DNA of 64,000 nt, from positions 1 to 64,000 of the forward strand of contig CAYJIZ010000012.1 in the NCBI GenBank assembly GCA_964370395.1, in the 5' to 3' direction. This document shows positions 1 through 8,706 of this stretch, in pieces. The stretch is from JBGUVL01 sp964370395 (GTDB lineage: Bacteria; Bacillota_I; Bacilli_A; Erysipelotrichales; Erysipelotrichaceae). Position 1 is the first letter of the stretch; every line of letters starts with the position of its first letter. The position numbers and the translations under genes are program-made. Under the pieces are notes generated by a model. The model was given only the letters and a program-made list of their open reading frames with translations. It ran no database searches and was not told the origin of the DNA.

Positions 1-79
1 GCAAGGCTTCCAGTGTTCTTTTTAAAGTGTCTACTTTCCGTTGACAACTTCAAATTAAATCACTTCTTTTTTTTTGTGT

Positions 80-1378
80 TTATTTTATTTTTGTACGCAT
101 CTTTAATGTTACCACTGTTGCTAACACACTAAAGACAGCTAATATCGCTGTTAGAATGATGAACACCATTTTCATCGTATTCGCTTGATTTAGATCACCA
201 ACTAATTGCTCATATGATTCTTGTGTGATTGGTGCCGCCTTGCTATACAGTTGCAAAGTGTTCTGTGTTTTTTCATACTGGTAATATTGCATCTTACCAT
301 TTTCATCCATAACATAAATTAAGTTATAATTTTCGAATTGTTTATCGTTAAATTTCCAACCCATCATTTCTGTTTTATCAATCGTTACTTTTTTATAAGT
401 TAATCCCTCTAATTTTTGTTTGTCTTTTTCTATGTCTACAATAAAGAAATTTCGACCTAGAATAGATGTCGGTTTAAAAATAGATGTAATTTTTTTGGTT
501 TTTTCATCATAGATATAGAAATTCTTTTCATTGTTGCTTTCATCAACTAGGTAGACAAGCGTTTTATTCATAGCCTTACTGATCCACGCTGGAATTTCTT
601 TTCCTCCTAGTGTTACATTACCTTTTTCAAAGGTTGCCGGAGGTTGAACACCATCAATATTACGTACCACTCCTAATTTGGTATTATTAAAAGTTGTATA
701 AACAAATGGTTTTTCATCAACAATCGCTTTTATTGTGTATGCTTTTGTTGTTTGGTTTTCTGCTGTTACAGTAATTGTAATGATATTTTCTCCTGCTTTT
801 ACCGTATGTTCTCCTGTTCCACTTAATTTTGCTTTTGTATCTGCTAAGGTTGCATCTACTTTAATTGAAGTTGTTTTTGCTGATAAACTTACTGAATACT
901 CACTTGTATTTGCATCAAAGGCAGGTGTTAACGTTCCTTGTGAAACAGTTAAGGAAGCCAAATTGGCATTTGTTGAACGATCGTCTTTAACCACCGGTGC
1001 AGCGTTCCCTGCATTACTTGGCGGTGTTCCGATTGTAACTGTCGACCCCGCAAGGTATGTACCTGCCGGAATTTCTTGTCCTGTATTTACATTAACTACA
1101 TCAACGGAAGTGATTGAAATAGAAGCCGTACCAGAACTTCCCGCTGTTGCAGTTGCACTGACGCTTCCACCACGATCACACCAACCATTTCCACTAATTG
1201 AAGTGACACTTGCATTGGATCCACTAGCAGTAACATACCCTTCATAAAATCCACAAGCTAATGTTGCTGTAAACGTTCCTCCTGGAGAAACATATGCTGC
1301 TTTAATTGCGATTGGCGTAGTTGCTAAAACCATTCCAAATACAAATAAGCCTATTGCTATTTTTTTAATTACTTTCAT
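80..1378 (-). CDS. Membrane-anchored surface protein with cohesin-like and cadherin-like domains
   Basis: 432 residues. A signal peptide (about 1-27, ending AIKAA) is followed by a beta-rich domain at about 28-115 that resembles a short cohesin/Ig-like fold and carries two cysteines. A cadherin-like beta-sandwich domain (PF12733-type, motif LSVS..tL.PaF...t..Y.v) lies at about 137-218. An unassigned 170-residue region follows, then a single transmembrane helix at about 403-425 with a basic tail (KMRTKIK). The product should be displayed on the outer face of the membrane. The gene starts 9 nt after the stop of a dockerin-bearing glucosaminidase and has its own GGGGGAG ribosome binding site. 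Members of this architecture are known in Firmicutes. The cohesin role is inferred from fold-like sequence and gene pairing, not shown. An ordinary Ig-like adhesin is the alternative. Confidence 0.75.
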   Translation of the reverse strand: MKVIKKIAIGLFVFGMVLATTPIAIKAAYVSPGGTFTATLACGFYEGYVTASGSNASVTSISGNGWCDRGGSVSATATAGSSGTASISITSVDVVNVNTGQEIPAGTYLAGSTVTIGTPPSNAGNAAPVVKDDRSTNANLASLTVSQGTLTPAFDANTSEYSVSLSAKTTSIKVDATLADTKAKLSGTGEHTVKAGENIITITVTAENQTTKAYTIKAIVDEKPFVYTTFNNTKLGVVRNIDGVQPPATFEKGNVTLGGKEIPAWISKAMNKTLVYLVDESNNEKNFYIYDEKTKKITSIFKPTSILGRNFFIVDIEKDKQKLEGLTYKKVTIDKTEMMGWKFNDKQFENYNLIYVMDENGKMQYYQYEKTQNTLQLYSKAAPITQESYEQLVGDLNQANTMKMVFIILTAILAVFSVLATVVTLKMRTKIK

Positions 1379-1387
1379 TTTCTCCCC

Positions 1388-3379
1388 CTATTGGTTTATA
1401 TTAGAAATACCTAATATCTGATTTTTCACCATTACATAATCAAGTGTTGAGACTCTTCCATCTCGATTAATGTCTGCTGCTGAAGCATAAATACCATTCA
1501 GTGTTGAAATTTTTAAAATGTGATTTTTAATAAACACATAATCAAGAGTTGAGACTCTTCCATCACCGTTCGAGTCTCCTCTTATAATGACAGTATAAGT
1601 CGTTGTTACTCCCTCTTCTTTAATTGTGATTGTCATTCCGGTCGCAACTGCTCCATTATTTATCATTGCTCCACTTTTATTTTTAATTGAAACTAGCGAA
1701 CCAGCACTGGCTGAATTAATTGCGTTTGCAATCGTTGAAACATCACTTCCTACTTTAAATCCATATACGTTAGTACCATTATTATACAATCCAACTTTGC
1801 TCAAAATTTGACTTGTAGGATTCACTATTTGAAATTGTGAAGCCTCAACATATGCGTAATCTCGACTAGCATTATACGTATTTCTTACATCCAGCCCAGT
1901 TCGAGCAGAATTAAGAACGGGATCACTCATAATTTTATAGTACACTTTACCATCCGCACCAGATTCTGTACCTAAAATAGTAATAGGAAAGTTACTTAAT
2001 GCCGTATTATAAGACCCTGTCCCTGTATAATACAATACTTTCTTTGAACTGCTTGTTGTATTGTAAACGGGAACACGGGCATTTGTAATTCCGATTTGGT
2101 ATTTATTATAGTCATTTTTTTTAACTAACTCATTAATCTCATAACTAAAATATGCTTTTTTCTCTCCAGTATAAGGGTCAGATGCATACTTTGAACTTAC
2201 TCCAGAATTCTTGTTTCCTAAATGAGGTCCGCGATAACGATAATCACCAGGATTCAAATATCCACTTGATATATAAGCATTTGCATGTGCTTCCAAACAA
2301 GCTTGGACGGATGCATATCGTGTTGCTGCATCTGGGTTTGAATCAACTGCATTATGACCAAATAGATTGTTTCGATCTAATGCATATTTACTTAGTCCCC
2401 AACCACTTTCCAAAATTGCCGTACCAAACATTAAAGAAGCATTCACTCCTCTTGCGTTTTGCGCATTAATAAATGCTGTTCCTTGATTATAAAGTTTAGA
2501 TGAGGTATCACCTTTTTTCTTATTAAAGTACGTATTTAAATCAGTTGCACTAAAAGTTGAGGGTGCACGATGAGATAAAAATTCATAATAATTGTAATGT
2601 GGTGATTTTGGATTAACTGAATTTGCATATGTATTATTACGATAATCATCAATCATTTTAGTATAACTCGTATAAAAATAATGACCATCATAACTGAAAT
2701 AATTAACATTCGCATTCAAATAAGTCAGTTGATACCCAACTTGTATACTAGCATTAGCAGTTGCATTATTATAGTAATAACGGTGGTACAATTTTCCATT
2801 ACTCACATAGTAATGACTAACTTTTGAATTTCCGTTATATTCGCTAACTTGAACATTCGCTGCAGGAACATTGATTATTGTTTCTGCAACTTTTACTTTT
2901 ACACTACCATCGCTATTTGTTTGAAGATAAGCAGCATCGGACGCAGAACTACCTGCAAAAATGTCCTCTCCTCCTGTATTGCTGTTTTTATAACGAAACG
3001 TTCCCTTTAACTGAGCCACTCCATAATTTGCAGCTCTTGGTGAATATACCGATTGAATGGAATAGTTTGCAGGACTACGAAGCTTTTTACTTCCTTCAAC
3101 AATACTTTGCGCTTCTTCTTTATCTTCCACTACATCCACTACAGTTTTTTCCTCTCCAACAGTTTTAATAATTTCATACGCATCTGGTTCATATGGATTC
3201 GGATCTGCTTGATGAAAACTGACAGAACCATCCTCTTCTATTACCATGAACTCATTGCTCACTTCTGTTTCAGAAATTTCGTTAGTTTGTATGTCTTCAT
3301 CCGCTCGCAGTAATTGTAATGATGTAACTGTAAGTAACAAACAGCTTACAATGGTTATATTTAGCTTAATTCTTTTCAA
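1388..3379 (-). CDS. Secreted glucosaminidase (GH73-like) with C-terminal dockerin
   Basis: Peptidoglycan endo-beta-N-acetylglucosaminidase, predicted to cut glycan strands outside the cell. I place the start at a TTG (3379): a GAGGG site sits 8 nt upstream and it gives a clean signal peptide (MKRIKLNITIVSC...). An in-frame ATG at 3427 has no spaced ribosome binding site. The product is 663 residues. The catalytic segment AILESGWG has its glutamate codon at 2408-2410 and is followed by the family pattern LDRNNLFGHNAVD. An SH3-like region and a beta domain (FKVGSDVSTI...) come next. The last ~60 residues form a type-I dockerin with two calcium loops (DSNGDGRVSTLD and DINRDGRVSTLD) and paired helices YVFIKNHIL and YVMVKNQIL. 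The first ~330 residues are paralogous to the glucosaminidase at 7397-10243, which has ChW repeats instead of a dockerin. It is likely co-transcribed with the downstream membrane-anchored protein. Confidence 0.88.
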   Translation of the reverse strand: MKRIKLNITIVSCLLLTVTSLQLLRADEDIQTNEISETEVSNEFMVIEEDGSVSFHQADPNPYEPDAYEIIKTVGEEKTVVDVVEDKEEAQSIVEGSKKLRSPANYSIQSVYSPRAANYGVAQLKGTFRYKNSNTGGEDIFAGSSASDAAYLQTNSDGSVKVKVAETIINVPAANVQVSEYNGNSKVSHYYVSNGKLYHRYYYNNATANASIQVGYQLTYLNANVNYFSYDGHYFYTSYTKMIDDYRNNTYANSVNPKSPHYNYYEFLSHRAPSTFSATDLNTYFNKKKGDTSSKLYNQGTAFINAQNARGVNASLMFGTAILESGWGLSKYALDRNNLFGHNAVDSNPDAATRYASVQACLEAHANAYISSGYLNPGDYRYRGPHLGNKNSGVSSKYASDPYTGEKKAYFSYEINELVKKNDYNKYQIGITNARVPVYNTTSSSKKVLYYTGTGSYNTALSNFPITILGTESGADGKVYYKIMSDPVLNSARTGLDVRNTYNASRDYAYVEASQFQIVNPTSQILSKVGLYNNGTNVYGFKVGSDVSTIANAINSASAGSLVSIKNKSGAMINNGAVATGMTITIKEEGVTTTYTVIIRGDSNGDGRVSTLDYVFIKNHILKISTLNGIYASAADINRDGRVSTLDYVMVKNQILGISNINQ

Positions 3380-3582
3380 TATAGCACCCTCTTTTCCTAT
3401 CTTTTTAAAATATTTATTTAAATACATCCCTAAATATCAGTATAATTTATATGTTTTTTATATTTACTTAATTTTCCTTCAATAAATATTATAACTCAAA
3501 TAATTAATTAAATAAAGTTTAGTTTGTAAAGTGAAGTACAAAAAACTGCATTATCCTTGCCTTTTTGTCATTTTTCGAACAA

Positions 3583-3609
3583 AAAAGGACGTAAAATAAA
3601 CGTCCTTTT
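3583..3609 (-). terminator. Intrinsic terminator after the M6-like protease gene
   Basis: Inverted repeat AAAAGGACGT / ACGTCCTTTT with an 8-nt-class loop, followed on the minus strand by a T run. It lies just downstream of the stop at 3613. Confidence 0.85.
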
Positions 3610-3612
3610 CAC

Positions 3613-4518
3613 TTATCTTTGCATAAATGCATTTTCTGTTGAACCTGGGGCAGGTCCACCTTTTTCAACAAAAACAATTTGTATCGCTTCTAAACGATAG
3701 GAATATCCTGCAGTTCCAGCAGGAGTACCATTTTTCGCCCATCCTAACCAACCAAAGTTTTGTGAATGAACGCGATAATACACATCATATTTATTTGCTA
3801 GTTCTCCTGACAATTTAATTTCTATTGCCTCTAAACGCAACGATTGTCCACTAGTGCCTGACATTTCTCCATTTTTCACAAACGGTTGCCATCCTAGCTT
3901 TTGAACATGTGTACGATAGGATACGTCACCGAAGACATCATCAACTTTATTAATTTTGATACCTTCTAAACGAAGTCCTTTTCCATACGTTCCTGATACT
4001 TCACCATTTTTCTTGTAATCCTGCCAACCCACTGTTTGAATATGAGTTTGGTAATTCACTCTAGAACTAACATATGGTGTTTTAGTTGCTCCTGGAGGTA
4101 GCGATCCTTTTTTCACTAATTGAATTTGAATTCCTTCAAGTCGATACGCTAGTCCAGCAGTCCCAGCAGATTCGCCATTTTTTGCCCAATCTAACCAACC
4201 AACACTTTGTGCATGAACTCGATAATAAATATCATACTCGTTAGCAATTTCCCCATATAATCTAATTTTAATAGCTTCTAAACGGAGTGCTTGCCCACTA
4301 GTCCCAGACATATTATTATCTCTTTTAAAGTCCTGCCAGCCTATTTTTTGTATGTGAGTACTGTATTCAATACCGCCTCCATAATCATTATTACCAACAT
4401 AGACATTGATACCTTCTAAGCGTAACGCTTTTCCTGAAGTTCCTGACATTTCGCCATTCTTTTTGTATTCTTGCCATCCTTCTTTTTGAATATGCGTACG
4501 ATAATTCACATCAGGATT
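3613..4518 (-). repeat. Six ChW repeats arranged as two A-B-C triplets
   Basis: Each unit (~50 residues) has the pattern Y.tH.Q..GW......NGe.sGT.G..lRLEaI.I.L. The order is YRTHIQ, YSTHIQ, YRVHAQ, then YQTHIQ, YRTHVQ, YRVHSQ. A linker of type KKG..PPGATKTPY separates the triplets, and the protein ends with a related tail (KGGPAPGSTENAF). Confidence 0.85.
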
Positions 4519-7269
4519 TCGGTATACTTTCACAAAACAAGTTACACTTTTTCCACTTGCACTTCTTGCCGTAATTGCTACATTCCCTGGCTGAATTGCT
4601 TTAATCAAACCATTTCGATCAACACTAGCAATGGATGGATTCGAACTTACCCATTCAACTGTTTGAGTTGTATTCGTTGGTAATACCGTTGCCTTTAATT
4701 GAAACTGAGAATTAGGCTTTAAACCAACATTATAGGTATTCAAAGTAATACTGATAATAGGTATTTCTGTATTTCTTGTTTTAACTTCAAGCGATGTCGT
4801 TAAGGGCATATAATTAGAACCGACTTTAATTCCTTGTGTAACATCAGCATATCCCGCATTTAATATTTGGAAAATATCTGATGTATTATTATAACTAGCA
4901 ACTCTTGCATTTGTTATACTCACTTGTTTTGTAAAAGATGTTGTAGGTTGTGTTGTGATATTGATTTTAATAGTAGGTACATCTTCTAAATAAAAACTCT
5001 CTTTTTCATTTACCTTATATCCTGTAACTCCATTTAAATTTTTCTCATTTTGAGCATAGGTTTGTTTTGTTTTATTCATATCAAAAGCACAATTAATCGG
5101 AAGCGGATACGAAGCTCCACCTGGATTATACACACCACCAATTACTCCACCAATTGCAATTCGTTCATTAGCTACTAAACCATTTGCATAACTGTCTTTA
5201 AGAACCCCACCTTGATTAAGACCTACTAGCCCTCCAACATAATTACCACCTTGAACACTCGCACTAACAAAACTATTAATTATTGAAGACCCTTCATAAG
5301 CGGTACCTACAATTCCCCCAGTTCCTCTATACTGATTTGATAACATCGTACCAGTAATACTACCAGATAAAATTTGCACATTTTCAATTAACCCATTAGA
5401 TGAGGACGCAATCGCTCCAACATGATCATCGCCTTTATAGTTAACATTTATATTTTCAAATTTCAAATTCTTAATAGATGCATTGGGGTAAACACTCCCA
5501 AAGAAACTAGGTGCATTTGTTATTGAAACATTTCTAAAAGTGAAACCTTGTCCATCCAAATGATTACGCATAGTATCAATAGGCACAAAATTTTCATTTT
5601 CAAAATTCATATCATTCATTATTTTGAAGTATTTACCTTCATGGGATTTAAGCATATCCAAATCTTGAACATTGTATAACAAGTATGGGTCAGTTTGTGT
5701 CCCTGTACCACTTACACTTGGTACAATCACATTAAAAGTTATAGAAGAAGATGTAGTTGATGTAATCTTTATCTTCACTCCGCTATTAGTACCGTCGCTA
5801 TAATAAATACTACTATTATCCCAAATATCTTTTTGTGTTTCATCCAATTCCTTTCCATACGTATTTCCAACCGTAGGTAGAATTACAGCACTGTATAAAT
5901 CTCCTTTTGCCTCTTTTAAAATTTCTTCATCAGGTCTAAAGATATACATGTAATCATCTTTACCTGCAACACCACTGTTGATATTACCTCTATCTTGTGT
6001 CTCGTTGATTCGATAGATGATTAAACCATCTCCTCTACCAACCCCTGAACTCTGATTCTCTTGACGCTTGTAGTAATCCACGATAAAATACTCATTTGCT
6101 CTTCTAGGAGACTTGATTTTTACAGCATTTTTTTCGTTTGGATCAGTATAATTCGGAATATTCAAAGTCACACTAGTTGAGTTTGAAACAGAATCAATTG
6201 CTTTTCCCCACTTTAACCAATCCCTTCTCATAATGGAAGTTGGTGCTTGTGGATTATCACCTATTTGCTGAGCCATTACATCATAATATCCAACCGGAGT
6301 CCCATTAGCATAACCACGGTATAAGTCAGGTAACCCTAATGTGTGCAAAAATTCATGTTGAATTACTCCGTAACTTGAACGATTCGCAAACACTTTATTC
6401 GTTCCATATTCTTTACTATAAGAAAAAACAGCCCCTGGATTTGCTGGGTTAGAAACATTAATTAAATTGTAAGCATTTACTGTTTTTCCCGCTATAGTAG
6501 TATTAAAACTCCCATTTGTTTTATGTGACCATAACAAGTCACTCCAATTGATATCATTTAGGCTTGGGTCAGATTCCACAAAAAAACTAATAGCATCAAT
6601 TTGATTATCCAAACCTGAATCTAATTGTTGAGGTGTTAATGATTTTTCAATATCCGCTTTAACAGAAGCTAGAGCACCTTCCAATAATTCTTGTTCGCGA
6701 ATTCTTTGTTCAGTTGCATTACCATAACCAGCTGGATTAGTTTCATTTATGTTTGATTTATAATAATTACTTGGATTAGGAGCTACATAAGATTTCACAA
6801 CTCCATTTGTATCTTTTGGGAAAAAATGTGTTTGTAGGCTCATTTTTCCATAACTATATTTATTAATGTAATTCTTTAATGAAACAATGTCTTTTTGAAC
6901 ATTTCCAGGACCTATCAATTTCCCTCCATCGTTCATGATCATATTCGCGACAGAAACTGTTTCTGGATTATCTATTCTAACGTATGGTAAATCGCTAAAT
7001 TCAATAAAAACTGCAATATATGCATTCGAACTCGTGGTACTTCTACCTTTGTTATTGATAGGAACCATTTTTTGTTCATCGGTAATAGGATCAAATCCAT
7101 ACATTTGCGAATAATCTTCTAAATGATTGTTATCTTCTTGTTGATTTTCTTGTATTTGATCACTACTTTGCGTTGCTACATCTTCCGTTTCCTGTGCCTT
7201 TATCGGTAAAGTTAAGAACGGAAAAACAAGACACAAACAAAGTGTGAATATTGTAATTGATTTTTTCAT
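3613..7269 (-). CDS. Secreted M6-like zinc metalloprotease with GLUG, Big2 and ChW repeats
   Basis: 1218 residues with signal peptide MKKSITIFTLCLC...IKA. The protease domain (about 75-450) has the zinc motif HEFLHTLGLPDLY with the first histidine at residue 305, as in M6/immune-inhibitor-A-like peptidases. GLUG-type repeats (GGIVG, GGLVG, GGVIGG) lie at about 625-705. A Big2 Ig-like domain (LNTYNVGLKPNSQFQL..., VEWVSSNPSIASVDRNGLI) lies at about 836-912. Six ChW repeats fill about 918-1210 and should hold the protein at the cell surface. The start is supported by a GGAG site and by a promoter at 7300-7328. Terminators on both sides make it a single-gene unit. It probably cleaves host or surface proteins; the substrate is unknown. 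The tail is nearly the same as those of the two neighbouring ChW proteins. Confidence 0.88.
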   Translation of the reverse strand: MKKSITIFTLCLCLVFPFLTLPIKAQETEDVATQSSDQIQENQQEDNNHLEDYSQMYGFDPITDEQKMVPINNKGRSTTSSNAYIAVFIEFSDLPYVRIDNPETVSVANMIMNDGGKLIGPGNVQKDIVSLKNYINKYSYGKMSLQTHFFPKDTNGVVKSYVAPNPSNYYKSNINETNPAGYGNATEQRIREQELLEGALASVKADIEKSLTPQQLDSGLDNQIDAISFFVESDPSLNDINWSDLLWSHKTNGSFNTTIAGKTVNAYNLINVSNPANPGAVFSYSKEYGTNKVFANRSSYGVIQHEFLHTLGLPDLYRGYANGTPVGYYDVMAQQIGDNPQAPTSIMRRDWLKWGKAIDSVSNSTSVTLNIPNYTDPNEKNAVKIKSPRRANEYFIVDYYKRQENQSSGVGRGDGLIIYRINETQDRGNINSGVAGKDDYMYIFRPDEEILKEAKGDLYSAVILPTVGNTYGKELDETQKDIWDNSSIYYSDGTNSGVKIKITSTTSSSITFNVIVPSVSGTGTQTDPYLLYNVQDLDMLKSHEGKYFKIMNDMNFENENFVPIDTMRNHLDGQGFTFRNVSITNAPSFFGSVYPNASIKNLKFENINVNYKGDDHVGAIASSSNGLIENVQILSGSITGTMLSNQYRGTGGIVGTAYEGSSIINSFVSASVQGGNYVGGLVGLNQGGVLKDSYANGLVANERIAIGGVIGGVYNPGGASYPLPINCAFDMNKTKQTYAQNEKNLNGVTGYKVNEKESFYLEDVPTIKINITTQPTTSFTKQVSITNARVASYNNTSDIFQILNAGYADVTQGIKVGSNYMPLTTSLEVKTRNTEIPIISITLNTYNVGLKPNSQFQLKATVLPTNTTQTVEWVSSNPSIASVDRNGLIKAIQPGNVAITARSASGKSVTCFVKVYRNPDVNYRTHIQKEGWQEYKKNGEMSGTSGKALRLEGINVYVGNNDYGGGIEYSTHIQKIGWQDFKRDNNMSGTSGQALRLEAIKIRLYGEIANEYDIYYRVHAQSVGWLDWAKNGESAGTAGLAYRLEGIQIQLVKKGSLPPGATKTPYVSSRVNYQTHIQTVGWQDYKKNGEVSGTYGKGLRLEGIKINKVDDVFGDVSYRTHVQKLGWQPFVKNGEMSGTSGQSLRLEAIEIKLSGELANKYDVYYRVHSQNFGWLGWAKNGTPAGTAGYSYRLEAIQIVFVEKGGPAPGSTENAFMQR

Positions 7270-7299
7270 AATTTTTTTCTCCGTATAATTATCGACTTT

Positions 7300-7328
7300 A
7301 TTATAGCAATGAGTTTATGAGAAGTAAA
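7300..7328 (-). promoter_or_regulatory. Sigma-A-like promoter for the M6-like protease gene
   Basis: On the minus strand, TTTACT (7323-7328), a 17-nt spacer, then TATAAT (7300-7305). It lies about 30 nt before the start codon at 7269. Confidence 0.55.
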
Positions 7329-7368
7329 ATAAATGGACCAGAAAATCAGCATGTAATTTTTAACAAAA

Positions 7369-7392
7369 AAGAACGCTAAAATAGCGCTCTTC
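7369..7392 (-). terminator. Intrinsic terminator after the ChW glucosaminidase gene
   Basis: Stem GAGCGCT/AGCGTTC (one G-U pair) with an ATTTT loop, followed on the minus strand by a six-T run. It overlaps the region immediately after the stop at 7397. Confidence 0.8.
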
Positions 7393-7396
7393 CTTT

Positions 7397-8706
7397 TTAT
7401 CTTTGTTTAAAGGCATTTTCAACAGATCCTGGAGCTGCCCCTCCTTTATCCACAAACATTATCTGTATTGCTTCCAAGCGATAGGAATAACCAGCCGTTC
7501 CTGCAGGTGTACCATTCTTTGCCCAACCTAGCCAACCAAAGCCTTGTGCATGAACACGATAATAAATATCATATTTATTTGCTAACTCTCCAGTTAACTT
7601 AATTTCAATTGCTTCCAGGCGTAATGCTTGTCCTGTTGTTCCTGATAATTCTCCATTTTTCACAAAAGGTAACCAACCTAATTTCTGAACATGTGTGCGA
7701 TAAGTAATGTCACCGTCAATATCATCAACTTTATTTATCTTAATTGCTTCCAAACGTAGTTTTCTTCCAGTTGTTCCAGCAATTTCTCCATTTATACGAG
7801 GAGATTGTAAACCAACACTCTGTATGTGTGTTTGAAAATTTACCCTTGAGCTTACATATGGTCTAGCAGTGTTTTCAGGAGCTGAGCCACCCTTCTTCAC
7901 TAACCTTACTTCAATCGCTTCTAAACGAAGACCCAAACCTGCTGTTCCAGACAGTTCTCCATTTTTCGCCCAATCAAGCCATCCTAGACTTTGTGCATGA
8001 ACACGATAATACACATCATATTGATCAGCTACTTGCCCATATAGTCGAATTTTTATTGCTTCTAGACGTTTCGCACTTCCACTTGTTCCAGACAATTCGT
8101 TATCTCTTACAAAATTTTGCCATCCAATTCCTTGAACATGCGTTTTATACTCAATACCACCACCATAATCATTATTACTTAAGTTTATATTTATTGCTTC
8201 TAAGCGCAGAGCTTGCCCACTCGTTCCAGAAGTCTCACCATTTTTCTTATAATCTTGCCATCCGATACTTTGAACATGAGTTCGATAATTGATAGTTGGT
8301 GTATTATTTATTTTTACAATTCTTATTTGAATCGCTTCAATTCGTTTCGCTTCTCCTGTTGTTCCAGCTGTTTGACCATCACTTTTCCAGTCTTGCCATC
8401 CAATTCCTTGGATATGAGCGCGATATTGAATTGTATAATCAGGCATGTTATCTAATTTCAATTCAATTGCTTCTATTCTCTTGTCGCCACCAATACTTCC
8501 AGAGCTTTGTCCATTGCTTTTCCAACTTTCCCATCCCGTACTTTGCACATGGGATCTATAGTATACTCCAGTGTTTGCTCCATATCCATTAACCTTGACC
8601 TTAAAACCTTCCAGTCGTTTCCCCAATCCTTCACTTCCAGCAGTTCCACCATTGGCTACCCAATTTTGCCAGCAGTAATCTTCTACATTACCCTGGTATA
8701 CAACAC
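7397..8706 (-). repeat. Nine ChW repeats, one degenerate
   Basis: Three extra units (YCWQNW, YRSHVQ, YRAHIQ) precede the same A-B-C/A-B-C six-repeat block found in the adjacent genes. Unit 7 reads QTHIQSVGLQSPRINGE and lacks the conserved GW. Confidence 0.85.

Noticed and set aside
1..79. Possible terminator or gene end at the window edge
   Set aside because: AT-rich with a T-run but no convincing stem; too little sequence to call.
2040..4950. Shared short motif ITNARV..YN.TS in the dockerin glucosaminidase and the M6-like protease
   Set aside because: Only about ten residues match and the surrounding segments differ, so common origin cannot be argued from sequence alone.
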